Assembly (NCBI GenBank): GCA_019739335.1
Contig: CP073261.1
Span: forward strand, 2,222,001-2,286,000
DNA: 64,000 nt
Reading direction: 5' to 3'
Source: Erythrobacter sp.
GTDB taxonomy: Bacteria; Pseudomonadota; Alphaproteobacteria; Sphingomonadales; Sphingomonadaceae
Part shown: one piece after another, positions 10,900-19,858 of the stretch
Position numbering within the stretch: position 1 is the stretch's first letter
How the letters are laid out: the number at the start of each line of letters is the position of its first letter
Translations under genes and position numbers: made by a program
The notes under the pieces: model-generated
What the model saw: only the letters and a program-made list of their open reading frames with translations
What the model was told of the DNA's origin: nothing
Databases searched by the model: none

Positions 10900-11454
10900 A
10901 TGTCATTTCTGGATAGAGTCGCCGCCGCCGTCACCCCTGCGGCGTCCGATGAACAGCGCGCCGAGGCCCGGCGCCGGGTCGACGAACTTGCCGTGGGTGA
11001 ACCCTGGCTGGGCATGATCGTGGAGCAGCACCGCAAGATCGAGTCGCTGTTCGAACAGGCGAGATCGGCCACCGACGTCGCCAGCCGCGAACGCACCGTC
11101 AAGCAACTGGCTACCGAACTGACCGGCCACGCAACGGCTGAAGAGGCAGTGGTCTATCCGATTGTTTCCGAAGACAGCGGCAAGACCCATGCGGGTATGG
11201 CCTACGAAGAGCACGCGATGACGAAAATCCAGCTCGCCAAGCTGGAGCAGATCGATCCCATGAGCGCCGAATGGGAAGAGAAGCTGGAGCACATCCGCGG
11301 TGCCGTTCAGCAGCACATCTACCAGGAGGAGGATAGCTGGCTGCCGGATGTGGTGCAGAATTCGTCACCCGAAAAACGGGCGCTGCTCAACCGCCGCTAT
11401 GCAGAAGAATATGAACGCTACTGCGGGACCGGATCGGTTCCCACGGTCGCATGA
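10900..11454 (+). CDS. Hemerythrin HHE-domain protein
   Basis: 184 residues preceded by a strong GAGGAG ribosome site. Hemerythrin-type ligands are visible in order: MIVEQHRKIESLFEQ, ELTGHATAEEAVVYP, EEHAMTKIQLAKLE and VQQHIYQEEDSWLP, matching the H...HxxxE...H...HxxxE/D arrangement that binds a non-haem di-iron centre. Bacterial single-domain hemerythrins bind oxygen or take part in iron or nitrosative stress responses. It is the third gene of the ferritin-like/DUF4142 set, 57 bases downstream of DUF4142. The N-terminal ~40 residues (ending ARRRVDELAVGEPW) are an extension before the helical bundle. Confidence 0.88.
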   Translation: MSFLDRVAAAVTPAASDEQRAEARRRVDELAVGEPWLGMIVEQHRKIESLFEQARSATDVASRERTVKQLATELTGHATAEEAVVYPIVSEDSGKTHAGMAYEEHAMTKIQLAKLEQIDPMSAEWEEKLEHIRGAVQQHIYQEEDSWLPDVVQNSSPEKRALLNRRYAEEYERYCGTGSVPTVA

Positions 11455-11515
11455 TGGGTCGTTCACGCCGGATTGCTGCCTCCTCGCAGTGACCCGGCGA
11501 ACGCCGCCTCAAAAC

Positions 11516-11773
11516 TCATGCAGCCTTGGTGGCACAGCGCGTGACCACAACCGCGTCCTCGAAGTCGAGGCGATGGACGAGTTGGCCGCCAGTATCCTGC
11601 ACGTCGAGATGATAATCCAGCTTGATCCGCCCTTCGCGCGCGTCGTGGCTGATGATCTCCCGCGCTTCCCGCAAGGTGGCTGCGGCGACTGCCTCCATGT
11701 CCGGAAGCTCCCGGCCATCCGGATCGAGGAGCAGATCCTGCCCGTCACGTAAGTGGAAAAAATATCTGGCCAT
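11516..11773 (-). CDS. DUF6894-type small protein
   Basis: 85 residues from the ATG at 11773, favoured because the protein then begins MARYFFHLRDG, the characteristic opening of this small alphaproteobacterial family. The rest reads DGQDLLLDPDGRELPDMEAVAAATLREAREII and is followed by a beta-rich LVHRLDFEDAVVV end. A longer reading to 11812 adds 13 residues without support. Function is unknown; family members are small soluble proteins common in rhizobia and sphingomonads. It converges on the hemerythrin gene. Confidence 0.7.
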   Translation of the reverse strand: MARYFFHLRDGQDLLLDPDGRELPDMEAVAAATLREAREIISHDAREGRIKLDYHLDVQDTGGQLVHRLDFEDAVVVTRCATKAA

Positions 11774-11893
11774 TGCGGATTTCCAAGCTTTGGAGGGCGG
11801 GAGCGCGATCATCTCCCAGCCGCCAGAGCCCTTGCCAATCCGACGATTTGCCCATCTTGCACGATCTCAGGCAAATAGCTATCATTGCATCGA

Positions 11894-11937
11894 ATAACAT
11901 AACAAATGTTAGTCCGTTTCGTGATTTCCTATGTTAT
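11894..11937. promoter_or_regulatory. Spaced 8-bp inverted repeat upstream of the Crp-type gene
   Basis: ATAACATA (11894-11901) and TATGTTAT (11930-11937) are exact inverse complements separated by 28 bases in an AT-rich stretch, 85-129 bases before the Crp-type regulator start. It could be an operator for that regulator or for the divergent DUF6894 gene. The arms do not match the FNR (TTGAT-N4-ATCAA) or Crp (TGTGA) consensus. Confidence 0.25.
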
Positions 11938-12022
11938 AGAAGCTCTATCGCCAGAACGTCTATCAGGGTCTCCGGCGACTGAGAGTTGATTTGTGCTCCC
12001 GCCCACGCGTCGGGAGAAAACT

Positions 12023-12772
12023 ATGGCTACGCGCCACCCACTCGAATTGCTCGTTCGCAGCCTTGAGCTGAGATCACCTTTCTCGGAGGATGACCGCCAG
12101 GCGTTGCTGGCTCTTCCCCATAATCTGCGCACGCTGGAATCTTCAAGCTACCTCGTCCGTGAAGGCGAGCCGCCCACCCATTGCGGGGTCCTCGTTTCCG
12201 GCTACGCCTATCGCCAGAAGATCACCCGCGCCGGAACCCGGCAGATCATCGCCATCCATATCCCCGGCGACGCGGTCGATTTCCAGAACCTCCTGCTCGA
12301 TACCGCCGATCACAGCGTACAGATGCTCACCCGTGGCGAAGTCGCGCTCGTCCCGCGCGACGCGCTGCGGGACCTGACGCGCTCCAGCCCGCAGATCGGC
12401 GAAGCCATTTTCGTGAAGACGCTGGTGGAAGCCGCGATTTTTCGCGAATGGGTGGTCAATGTCGGGCGGCGGCAAGCGCCCGAACGGATCGCCCATATCC
12501 TGTGCGAACTCGGCTGCCGCCTCGATGCGATGGGGCTGGCCGAGGGATACGGGTATACCCTGCCGATGACGCAGGAGGAACTGGGCGATGCGGCAGGGCT
12601 TACCCCGGTGCACGTCAACCGCACGCTCAAGATCCTTGCCGCTGCCGGGCTGATCGTACGCGACCGGCGCAGCATCAGCTTCCCCGACTGGCGAAAAGTG
12701 CGTGACGCCGCCGATTTCAATGAACGCTATCTCCATCTGGGAGTTCAGCAATACAAGCAAGCAGCGGGCTGA
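12023..12772 (+). CDS. Crp/Fnr-family transcriptional regulator
   Basis: 249 residues from the ATG at 12023, which has GGGAGA about 6 bases upstream; an in-frame start at 11993 lacks such a site. The N-terminal cyclic-nucleotide-binding-like beta roll is seen around residues 35-120 (YLVREGEPPTHCGVLVSGYA, IIAIHIPGDAVDFQNL). The C-terminal winged helix is at about 165-225: PMTQEELGDAAGLTPVHVNR followed by TLKILAAAGLIV. It lacks the N-terminal cysteine cluster of FNR and the RxxF-type cAMP-binding signature, so its effector is not predictable. Neighbouring respiratory genes (NDH-2, fumarase) could be targets, but that is speculation. Confidence 0.88.
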   Translation: MATRHPLELLVRSLELRSPFSEDDRQALLALPHNLRTLESSSYLVREGEPPTHCGVLVSGYAYRQKITRAGTRQIIAIHIPGDAVDFQNLLLDTADHSVQMLTRGEVALVPRDALRDLTRSSPQIGEAIFVKTLVEAAIFREWVVNVGRRQAPERIAHILCELGCRLDAMGLAEGYGYTLPMTQEELGDAAGLTPVHVNRTLKILAAAGLIVRDRRSISFPDWRKVRDAADFNERYLHLGVQQYKQAAG

Positions 12773-12827
12773 GGCAGCGCGCAGCTCGCGACAGCCAATC
12801 GGGCTAACCGGCTTGCCAGTAGATCCG

Positions 12828-14159
12828 CTATTCGTTTTCCCGCTGAGCGGAGTCTCCCTGCTCCAGCCGATCGTAGGATATTAGTCTCGCCCCGTTTTGA
12901 TATGTGATCCACCGCCAGAACCATTGCACGCTTACCAGCAGGCGTTGCTCGAAAGCGACCAGCAGGTACACGTGGATCACCGCCCACATCACCCACGCGA
13001 ACCAACCCTTCAGTTGCCGCTTGCCAAAATCGAAAATTGCCGCGCTTCGACCGACCACGGCGGTGTTCCCGCGATTGCGGAAGCGGAATGGAGCGAGCGG
13101 GGTGCCCCTTTCGAGATGAGCGGCAAGCGAGTTGCCAAGATGTTGACCTTGCTGCTTCGCGACTTGGGCAAGTCCGGGAAGCGGCCTGTCCTCCAGGTCG
13201 AGCATTAGTGCTGTGTCGCCGATAGCGAAGACATCATCCACGCCTTTCACAGACAGATCGTCCCGAACCGGAATGCGGCCGCTGCGGTCGGTCTCGATGC
13301 GCAGCCATCGTGCCGCGGGTGAAGCCGCGATTCCGGCGCCCCAGACGACCGTGCTTGCCTTTATGAACTCTTCGCCGATCAGCACGCCATCGGCTCGAAC
13401 GTCGCCAACAGCCTGACCGATGCGTATCTCCACCCCCATGCGCTCGAGCGCCCTATGAGCGTAGCCGGCGAGCTTTTCAGGAAACGGGGCGAGTATCCTT
13501 GAACCCGCTTCTACGAGGATTACCCGCGCCGATCCTGGATCGATATTGCGAAAGTCGCGCCGCAGACTCCAACGCGCGAGCTCCGCGATCGCGCCAGCCA
13601 TTTCCACACCGGTCGGTCCGCCACCCACAATAACCGACGTCATCAACGCCGCCTGTTCTGCCGGGTCCCTGCTTGTCTCTGCCCGCTCGAAGCCGAGCAA
13701 TACCTTGGCGCGGATTTGTCTGGCATCGGACACAGTTTTAAGACCAGGCGCGTAGGCAGCCCAGTGGTCATTGCCGAAGTAGTTGTAGCTCGATCCGGTG
13801 GCGAGAACCAGCCGGTCGTAGGGAACAAGACGTCCCTGCTCCAGCTGGACGCGGCGATTGGCAAGGTCAACACCGATAACCTCCGCCATGATCACATCGA
13901 TATTGGTGTGCTTGCGCAGGATCCTGCGGATAGGTTCGGCGATATCGGCCGGTGACAGGGCCGCGGTCGCGACCTGGTAGAGCAGCGGAACGAAGAGGTG
14001 ATAATTGTGCCGATCGATGATCGTGACCCGTACGTTACGTCCTCCCATTGCCTTGGCGCAGGCCAAGCCGCCGAACCCCGCACCAACGATGACAACGTGC
14101 GGGCGGGTGTCCGCCGCTGCGGGGCCAAGATCGTGATCTTTCTGATTGGTTGAACCCAT
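12828..14159 (-). CDS. ndh: Type II NADH dehydrogenase (NDH-2), FAD-dependent
   Basis: 443 residues. An FAD-binding Rossmann motif is at about 24-32 (IVGAGFGGL), followed by HNYHLFVPLLYQVATAALSP, a stretch typical of NDH-2. The NADH-binding Rossmann motif is IVGGGPTGVEMAGAIAE near residue 175. The second FAD contact is VFAIGDTA near 315, followed by LPGLAQVAKQQGQHLG. The C-terminus (GWFAWVMWAVIHVYLLVAF) is hydrophobic/amphipathic and fits peripheral membrane binding. NDH-2 oxidises NADH and reduces quinone without pumping protons. It is transcribed divergently from fumC, with a 210-bp spacer. Confidence 0.9.
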   Translation of the reverse strand: MGSTNQKDHDLGPAAADTRPHVVIVGAGFGGLACAKAMGGRNVRVTIIDRHNYHLFVPLLYQVATAALSPADIAEPIRRILRKHTNIDVIMAEVIGVDLANRRVQLEQGRLVPYDRLVLATGSSYNYFGNDHWAAYAPGLKTVSDARQIRAKVLLGFERAETSRDPAEQAALMTSVIVGGGPTGVEMAGAIAELARWSLRRDFRNIDPGSARVILVEAGSRILAPFPEKLAGYAHRALERMGVEIRIGQAVGDVRADGVLIGEEFIKASTVVWGAGIAASPAARWLRIETDRSGRIPVRDDLSVKGVDDVFAIGDTALMLDLEDRPLPGLAQVAKQQGQHLGNSLAAHLERGTPLAPFRFRNRGNTAVVGRSAAIFDFGKRQLKGWFAWVMWAVIHVYLLVAFEQRLLVSVQWFWRWITYQNGARLISYDRLEQGDSAQRENE

Positions 14160-14369
14160 TTGCTGTCTCGATAGTTGGCATTTCAGACGTCGAAAGAGTG
14201 ATCTCGAGAGGCGGTCACCAGCCGATCTTTAGCGATTGAGCGCGGCCGAGGTTCCACCGTGTGTCCGCCAAAGTTCGGACCCAGCCTTTAGCTCAAGTCG
14301 CAGGGCCACCCGACGACATTCGGGCGAACGGCAATCGTATCCTCCACCCAAGTTGATTATGGAGAACCC

Positions 14370-15755
14370 ATGGAAGACATGCGTACCGAAACCGATTCCC
14401 TTGGCCCGATCGAGGTTCCAGCAGCAGCATATTGGGGAGCACAGACCCAGCGGAGTCTGCTGAATTTTCCCTTTCCCGCACATCAGCGGATGCCGCTTCC
14501 GATAGTTCACGCGCTAGCCGCAGTGAAGCAGGCCGCAGCACGGGTAAACCGGCGGCATGGTCTGGATGCGACGCTGGCCGATGCCATCGAAGCAGCAGCC
14601 AAGGCGGTGGGCGCCGGCTATCACGACGACCAGTTTCCCCTCACCATTTTCCAGACGGGCAGCGGCACGCAGACGAACATGAACGTGAATGAGGTGATCG
14701 CCGGAATCGCTAACGAAACTCTTACTGGCTTTCGCGGCGGCAAGGATCCGGTGCACCCCAATGACCATGTGAACAGATCGCAGAGCTCGAACGACAGTTT
14801 CCCGACTGCGCTGCATATCGCGGCCGTCCTCATTTCACGGCAAAGGCTGCTCCCCGCAGCGGAGAAGCTCCACTCGGCTCTCGACAACAAGGCGAAGTCG
14901 TTCGCCGACATCGTCAAGATCGGGCGCACCCACACCCAGGATGCGACGCCGCTCACGCTGGGACAGGAGTTTTCAGGATACGCTGCGCAGATCGCCAGCT
15001 GCGTTCAGCGGATCGAGGACTCGCTCGATCGTGACTTGGGGGTGCTCGCCATAGGCGGGACGGCGGTAGGAACGGGTCTGAATGCGCCCGAAGGCTGGCG
15101 AAATGATATGATCGCAGCGCTGTCCGATATCACAGGCGTGACATTTCGACCGGCAGGCAACGCGTTCGAGCAGCTCGCCGCCCGGGACGGACTCGTTTCC
15201 CTTTCGGGAGCGCTCAACACGCTGGCTGTGGCGCTGAACAAAATCGCTAACGATATCCGCCTGCTGGCCTCGGGACCACGATCAGGTCTCGGCGAATTGT
15301 CGCTTCCGGCAAACGAGCCGGGGAGTTCGATCATGCCGGGCAAGGTCAATCCCACCCAGGTCGAAATGCTGACGATGGTCGCGGCGCAGGTGATCGGCAA
15401 TCATCACGCGTGCACGATCGGGGGCATGCAAGGCCAGTTTGAATTGAACACATTCATGCCGTTGATCGGGTCCGATGTGCTTCATTCGATCGAACTGCTG
15501 GCCATTGGCATGGTCAGCTTCGCAAGCCGCTGCATCGAGGGGCTCGAGGCAAATGAGGAAAGGATCGCCGAGCTGGTTGAACGATCACTGATGCTGGTGA
15601 CCGCACTGATGCCCGAAATCGGCTACGACAATGCCGCGGGAATCGCGAAGCACGCGCTGGAGAACAATCTGACCCTGAAGGAAGCTGGACTGGAACTCGG
15701 CCTGGTCGATGCCGAGACCTTCGACCGCCTCGTGCAGCCCCAAAACATGGTCTAG
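14370..15755 (+). CDS. fumC: Class II fumarate hydratase
   Basis: 461 residues, the usual class II length. It starts MEDMRTETDSLGPIEVPAAA and carries the family signature GSSIMPGKVNPTQ near residue 315, the catalytic-loop serine within it, plus FQTGSGTQTNMNVNEV and GRTHTQDATPLTLGQE. The enzyme interconverts fumarate and malate in the TCA cycle and needs no iron-sulfur cluster, which makes it oxygen-tolerant. ATG at 14379 is an alternative start three codons in. It is divergent from ndh; no operon partner follows. Confidence 0.95.
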   Translation: MEDMRTETDSLGPIEVPAAAYWGAQTQRSLLNFPFPAHQRMPLPIVHALAAVKQAAARVNRRHGLDATLADAIEAAAKAVGAGYHDDQFPLTIFQTGSGTQTNMNVNEVIAGIANETLTGFRGGKDPVHPNDHVNRSQSSNDSFPTALHIAAVLISRQRLLPAAEKLHSALDNKAKSFADIVKIGRTHTQDATPLTLGQEFSGYAAQIASCVQRIEDSLDRDLGVLAIGGTAVGTGLNAPEGWRNDMIAALSDITGVTFRPAGNAFEQLAARDGLVSLSGALNTLAVALNKIANDIRLLASGPRSGLGELSLPANEPGSSIMPGKVNPTQVEMLTMVAAQVIGNHHACTIGGMQGQFELNTFMPLIGSDVLHSIELLAIGMVSFASRCIEGLEANEERIAELVERSLMLVTALMPEIGYDNAAGIAKHALENNLTLKEAGLELGLVDAETFDRLVQPQNMV

Positions 15756-16113
15756 CAATCACTTGTGTCAGCATTGCTTCGATTGAGGCGATCCGAGTGG
15801 CGCAGCTTGATACTCGTTTAGCAACCTATTGGATCGGCGATCCGCTCGATCGAGCGCAGCAGGTGATCCTCTGGCAAATGATCTTCAATGCGGAAGCTGT
15901 AGACCAGTGCCTCCTCCAATACCTTCTCCTAGCCCATCACCAGCCTGAATCCGCTTGCCTGCAGAGACATTGAATCTCTACCTTCCCGCAGAGAAAGGAT
16001 TTTTTCGAATAGATTGGACCCAAAAGCCGACATTCCATTCGACTTGCGCCAAGAAGTGAGCATTGGTGTTCGCATGAGCGAAGCTAGATTGTCACCGATC
16101 GCAGTCACTTTAC
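15756..16113. other. Intergenic region, no gene recognised
   Basis: About 360 bases between fumC and the convergent CYTH-CHAD gene. Only a weak minus-strand 64-codon reading (15929-16123) is present and it resembles no family. A minus-strand stretch around 15975-16050 reads EWNVGFWVQSIRKNPF-like in another frame, possibly a remnant. No terminator with a T-tract was seen. Confidence 0.35.
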
Positions 16114-17568
16114 TCACCGCCAAAATCGTTTCACATCGATCAACACGTCATGGGATTTGGCGGCTGCAGCAAGAAGGCGCTGCTTGTCCTTTTTCCGGAA
16201 AAGGGCAGGAACTTGCGGGTGATCTGCCAGGTCGAGCCGCGCCAACAACGCCGAGCCGGTGGCAAGATCATTTAGGGCACCGAGCTGATCCTCAAAATCC
16301 TTCAGCGCCTGCATGAACCTCCGGTGGCGGTGCAGCTCGTGCTTTTGGACGAAAAGTGAAGCGAAGAAATCCGCTGCATAGTGCAGCTTCTTGGCCGCCT
16401 TGCGAACCTCGTGCCGTGTCGGGTCGTCCATTTGTTCAAGGGTGCGCCCCCTCTTCCTGACCTTGCGTCGGTAACGCTCGAGCGCTCCTGACGCGACCTC
16501 GCGGGCGGGCAGAGCACGGCTGCGCGGTTCAGGTCGCACGCGCCATTCCCCGATGGCAAGCCAATCGGCAAGATCGAGCATGAGCTTCCTCGACCGGGCA
16601 GTCGATAGCGAGTGGACTGCCCTGGTATAGGCATTTGCCCTCTCTTCAATCAGCCGCTCGCGCAGCGATCCTTTGCAGGAACGCTCGACCAGCACATCAA
16701 GATCGCGCGCCTCCCCCAGGACGCTCGCCAGCCAGCGCACCTCGTCAACCAGAGCAGCAGACCTTTCATCTGTCAGCATGTCACGGTGGATCGAGAAGGC
16801 CGAGCGCAGACGGCGCAGGGCCACGCGGGCCTGATGCACGGCCTCGGGAGTCTGGTTCTCAAGGATCAACGGTTCATTGAGCCGAAACTGCCTGATGCAG
16901 GAACGGACGACCACCTGGAATGCATCGGCAGCAGCCATGTCCGGAACCAGCACAATCGGCTCGGCCTTGGCAGCCCCGGGCAGAGGGCCAAGCAGGCGGT
17001 AGCCACGCTCCGCCTTGCTCAGCACACCAAGCCGCACCGGCGCGACCTTCGCAATCCGCCGCGAAAGAGCGATCAGAGTGCCAAAGTCCCCCGACTTCTG
17101 TTCGAGCTCCGCCTCGCAAAAGAATGACTCGCGGCCGCCTGCAATGATGCGCCCGCGATCGACAGTGATCTCGATCCCGTCCAATCGCCAGATCCGCCGC
17201 TCGTTCTCTACGGTAAAAACCGGGACGAGATCGGTGACGCGATTTTTGAGTAAGGCCACGATCGGGTTCGAGCCGTCGAGGAAGGGGTGATCGTCCTTGA
17301 CACCACACTCCCACTCCTGACGCCTGAAGAGACCCGCTGCGGTGCCGACATCGAATTTGACCGTTTGCACGCGCTTCCTGCCAACGCGCCGTATGCGTAA
17401 GGAAAGCCCCTCCTCGGCAAGTTCGTGTTCCGGCGTGTCAAAGTAGATCGTGTGCTGGCGAACGGTACCCTGGGCGGCACCGAAGAGCCTGGCTGCGTCA
17501 AGAGCCTCTGCCGCTTCGCTGCTCAGTTCAAGCTTGAATTCAACTTCTTCGAGTGCGCCAGAAGTCAT
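16114..17568 (-). CDS. CYTH-CHAD domain protein (putative inorganic triphosphatase)
   Basis: 484 residues. The CYTH triphosphatase-tunnel signature ExExK is at residues 8-12 (EVEFK), followed by the TIYFDTPEHELAEEGLSLRIR strand pattern, cut here between D and T by the family's usual loop, and QTVKFD. The second half is a CHAD helical domain with the conserved EAVHQARVALRRLRS motif near residue 250 and HEVRKAAKKLHYAADFF near 405. CYTH domains hydrolyse triphosphates such as inorganic tripolyphosphate; CHAD domains bind polyphosphate. The combination is the standard CYTH-CHAD architecture, suggesting a role in (poly)phosphate metabolism. It is divergent from the MgtC/DUF4010 gene. Confidence 0.9.
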   Translation of the reverse strand: MTSGALEEVEFKLELSSEAAEALDAARLFGAAQGTVRQHTIYFDTPEHELAEEGLSLRIRRVGRKRVQTVKFDVGTAAGLFRRQEWECGVKDDHPFLDGSNPIVALLKNRVTDLVPVFTVENERRIWRLDGIEITVDRGRIIAGGRESFFCEAELEQKSGDFGTLIALSRRIAKVAPVRLGVLSKAERGYRLLGPLPGAAKAEPIVLVPDMAAADAFQVVVRSCIRQFRLNEPLILENQTPEAVHQARVALRRLRSAFSIHRDMLTDERSAALVDEVRWLASVLGEARDLDVLVERSCKGSLRERLIEERANAYTRAVHSLSTARSRKLMLDLADWLAIGEWRVRPEPRSRALPAREVASGALERYRRKVRKRGRTLEQMDDPTRHEVRKAAKKLHYAADFFASLFVQKHELHRHRRFMQALKDFEDQLGALNDLATGSALLARLDLADHPQVPALFRKKDKQRLLAAAAKSHDVLIDVKRFWR

Positions 17569-17725
17569 TTCTGCAGTCCTCGTCAGATGCCGTTCCGATA
17601 TACGGCAGCATTCAACGAACGCCGCCCTCGCTTGTGCAATGCCAGATCGGGCGAGTTTCCTTGCATGGCTTGCTGGTCGCGTCCCGCTTTGCCACGGTCC
17701 GTGGTAAGAACATGTATCGCAGATC

Positions 17726-19036
17726 GTGGCACCGCCCTATGTAGTTCCCATGTTTGCAGGCACCGATTGGGCAGCGCAGGTCGATCTCGCGTTTCATCTG
17801 CTGGCCGCGCTTGCCGCTGGACTGCTGGTGGGGATCGAGCGCGGGTGGCACCAGCGGGACGAAGCGGAGGGCTCCCGTGTGGCCGGGGTGCGAACCTTCA
17901 CACTTATCGGCGGTTGCGGTGGCCTGATTTCCACCCTTGCGGTGCAATTCTCCCCTCTGCTGGCGGCAATCCTCCTGGCAGGCCTGGTCACTCTGCTCGT
18001 CGGCGCATTCCTGAAGCCACGATCCGCAGACACCGGCCGCGATGCCACCACCATGGTATCCGCGATGGCAACCCTCGGCCTGGGGCTCCTGGCTGGCGGG
18101 GGCCTTGCAGCCATCGCCCTGGCCGGTGCGGCTGTGACCACGCTGGTCCTCGCCCTCCGCAAGCAGATGCACGGTTTGCTCAAATCACTTTCGGAGCAGG
18201 AAATACGGGCCATCGCCAGGTATGCGGTGATTGCGGTGGCAGTGCTCCCCTTTCTCCCCGACGCGAACTACGGGCCTTACGACGCCTGGAATCCGTTCCG
18301 GCTGTGGCTTGTTGTCCTGCTCGTCACCGGCTTCTCGATACTGGCCTATGTGTTCAACCGCATAGTCGGACAGAACCGGGGCACCATCGCCACGGCGCTC
18401 ATCGGCGGAGCCTACTCCTCGACCGCGGTCACGGCGGCATTTTCCAGCAAGCTGAAAGCCGAGGAAGCGGGTCCGTTCGCCACCGGAATCGCCCTGGCCA
18501 GCGCGGTCATGTATCTGCGGGTGTTGTTGCTGGCGGCTGTCCTGGCACCGGCGGTGGCAATTTCGCTCCTGTGGCTGCTTGGCCCGGCAGCCTTCGCGGC
18601 TTTCGTGCTGGCGCGCCTGGTGTGGAAGCGCGAAAAGGCCGGAACCGGTGCGAAAGCCGCCCTTTCAGCCAAGCCATTTGAACTGCTTCCGGCCTTTGGC
18701 TTTCTGGCAGCAGTAGCGGCCGCATCGCTTCTGGTTCAATGGGCGCAAGTCGAATTTGGCGAAGCAGGCGCGGCGATTTCCCTGTTTATCGCAGGAAGTT
18801 TCGATGTTGATGCAGCACTGGTCGCCTATTCAACCTTGCCACGCGATGTGCTCCCCGTAGCTGTTGCCGCACTCGCACTCGCCGGAACGGTGGTGATCAA
18901 CATGGCTTTCAAGACGGCGATTGTCTTCACGAATGCAGGTGCCAGGCTGGGCGCTGCAGCCGGCTATTCGCTGCTTGCCAGCTGCGGCGTGCTGGTGGTG
19001 ACAATAGCGCTGCGCGCTTTCAACCTGTTCGGCTGA
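17726..19036 (+). CDS. MgtC/SapB-DUF4010 family integral membrane protein
   Basis: 436 residues from a GTG at 17726; an ATG at 17750 is an equally possible start, as neither has a clear ribosome site. The N-terminal ~140 residues match the MgtC/SapB pattern: LLAALAAGLLVGIERGW, SRVAGVRTFTLIGGCGG, and ATTMVSAMATLGLGLLAGGG. The remaining ~280 residues form a DUF4010-type membrane domain with about eight more hydrophobic helices, including GGAYSSTAVTAAFSSK and FIAGSFDVDAALVAYS. Proteins with this pairing are inner-membrane and of unknown function; the MgtC name refers to a magnesium-limitation virulence factor with which only the N-domain is shared. Confidence 0.85.
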   Translation: MAPPYVVPMFAGTDWAAQVDLAFHLLAALAAGLLVGIERGWHQRDEAEGSRVAGVRTFTLIGGCGGLISTLAVQFSPLLAAILLAGLVTLLVGAFLKPRSADTGRDATTMVSAMATLGLGLLAGGGLAAIALAGAAVTTLVLALRKQMHGLLKSLSEQEIRAIARYAVIAVAVLPFLPDANYGPYDAWNPFRLWLVVLLVTGFSILAYVFNRIVGQNRGTIATALIGGAYSSTAVTAAFSSKLKAEEAGPFATGIALASAVMYLRVLLLAAVLAPAVAISLLWLLGPAAFAAFVLARLVWKREKAGTGAKAALSAKPFELLPAFGFLAAVAAASLLVQWAQVEFGEAGAAISLFIAGSFDVDAALVAYSTLPRDVLPVAVAALALAGTVVINMAFKTAIVFTNAGARLGAAAGYSLLASCGVLVVTIALRAFNLFG

Positions 19037-19130
19037 ATGTCGCCCGACTGAAGGCAATCCAGTTGATCAAGCACGGCCATCGAGGTCGGCCTTGAGCGAC
19101 TTGCCGGACACAGCTGGGCCCAATTCTCCC

Positions 19131-19699
19131 CTACCGCGCGCGAATCCTGTCTCCAGCGTGCAAGGAATTGGCCGGATTGAGGACGACTTGGTCGCCCGCC
19201 TCCAGCCCGTCTGTCACCTTAGCGAACTCGTCATTCAGATGGCCGATGTTCCCGGCGATTTCCCGCGCACGGCCGCCTTTCTCGACAAACACGCGCCAGC
19301 CTCCATCGCCGCCACGGAACAGTGCGCCGATCGGCACGCGCAGCATGTCGTCCGACTGCCACAGGAAAATCGTGGCAGCGAGCTGGTAGCCGTGTCCAAG
19401 GCGTGCGGCAGCCGTCGCTGCCGCTCCGGTAAAGCCAATGATCACGTTGACGCGCTGCTCCTCGATGCCCAGCGCGGAAACCTCCAGCCGCCCGAACGGC
19501 TCGTTCCGCAGCACCGTTCCAGCCAGCGGATCGGGGCCGCTCCACTAGGTAATCTCCACCGGGCTCCCTGGTCCGGCACGAACGGCTCGCGGGAGAGGAG
19601 ATCGACGACGACCTCGATTGATTGCGGATTGCCGATGGACATGAGCTGGGTGCCTTCGGCGATGACCCCTTCGCTTTTACGCGGAAATGCGGGGATCAA
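19131..19699 (-). pseudogene. Remnant of an RND-type efflux periplasmic adaptor (HlyD/MFP family)
   Basis: Two frames read the middle and C-terminal parts of a membrane fusion protein. The upstream frame (19699 down to about 19565) gives GVIAEGTQLMSIGNPQSIEV and VVDLLSREPFVPDQG. A second frame then continues from VEIT, is interrupted by a TAG at about 19545-19547, and resumes WSGPDPLAGTVLRNEPFG, EVSALGIEEQRVNVIIGF, IFLWQSDDMLRVPIGALF and GLEAGDQVVLNPANS. So there is at least one frameshift (near 19562) and one nonsense codon. The N-terminal half (signal peptide, first barrel strands, hairpin) is absent. It ends 50 bases from tRNA-Thr, compatible with loss by recombination at the tRNA. Confidence 0.8.
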
Positions 19700-19748
19700 A
19701 AGGCCTTCCGGGCAGGCTCTCCGGAGAACCGGAGATTTTGGGACTGTG

Positions 19749-19824
19749 TGGTGCCGGCTAGAGGATTCGAACCCCTGGCCTGATGATTACAAATCAACTG
19801 CTCTACCAACTGAGCTAAGCCGGC
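19749..19824 (-). tRNA. tRNA-Thr (anticodon TGT)
   Basis: Read on the minus strand: acceptor GCCGGCT pairs with AGCCGGC, D arm TAGCTCAGTTGGTAGAGCA, anticodon loop TTTGTAA (TGT), T loop GGTTCGAATCC. The CCA end is encoded (19749-19751), preceded by discriminator A. The anticodon stem GTTGA/TCATC has one U-U mismatch. Confidence 0.97.
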
Positions 19825-19858
19825 GTGCCACACGGGTGGGCTGGGCTCGCCCCATGCC

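Noticed and set aside
11461..11502. Possible terminator between hemerythrin and DUF6894 genes
   Set aside because: The stem is only 4 plus 5 pairs with a 2-base bulge and no T-tract follows.
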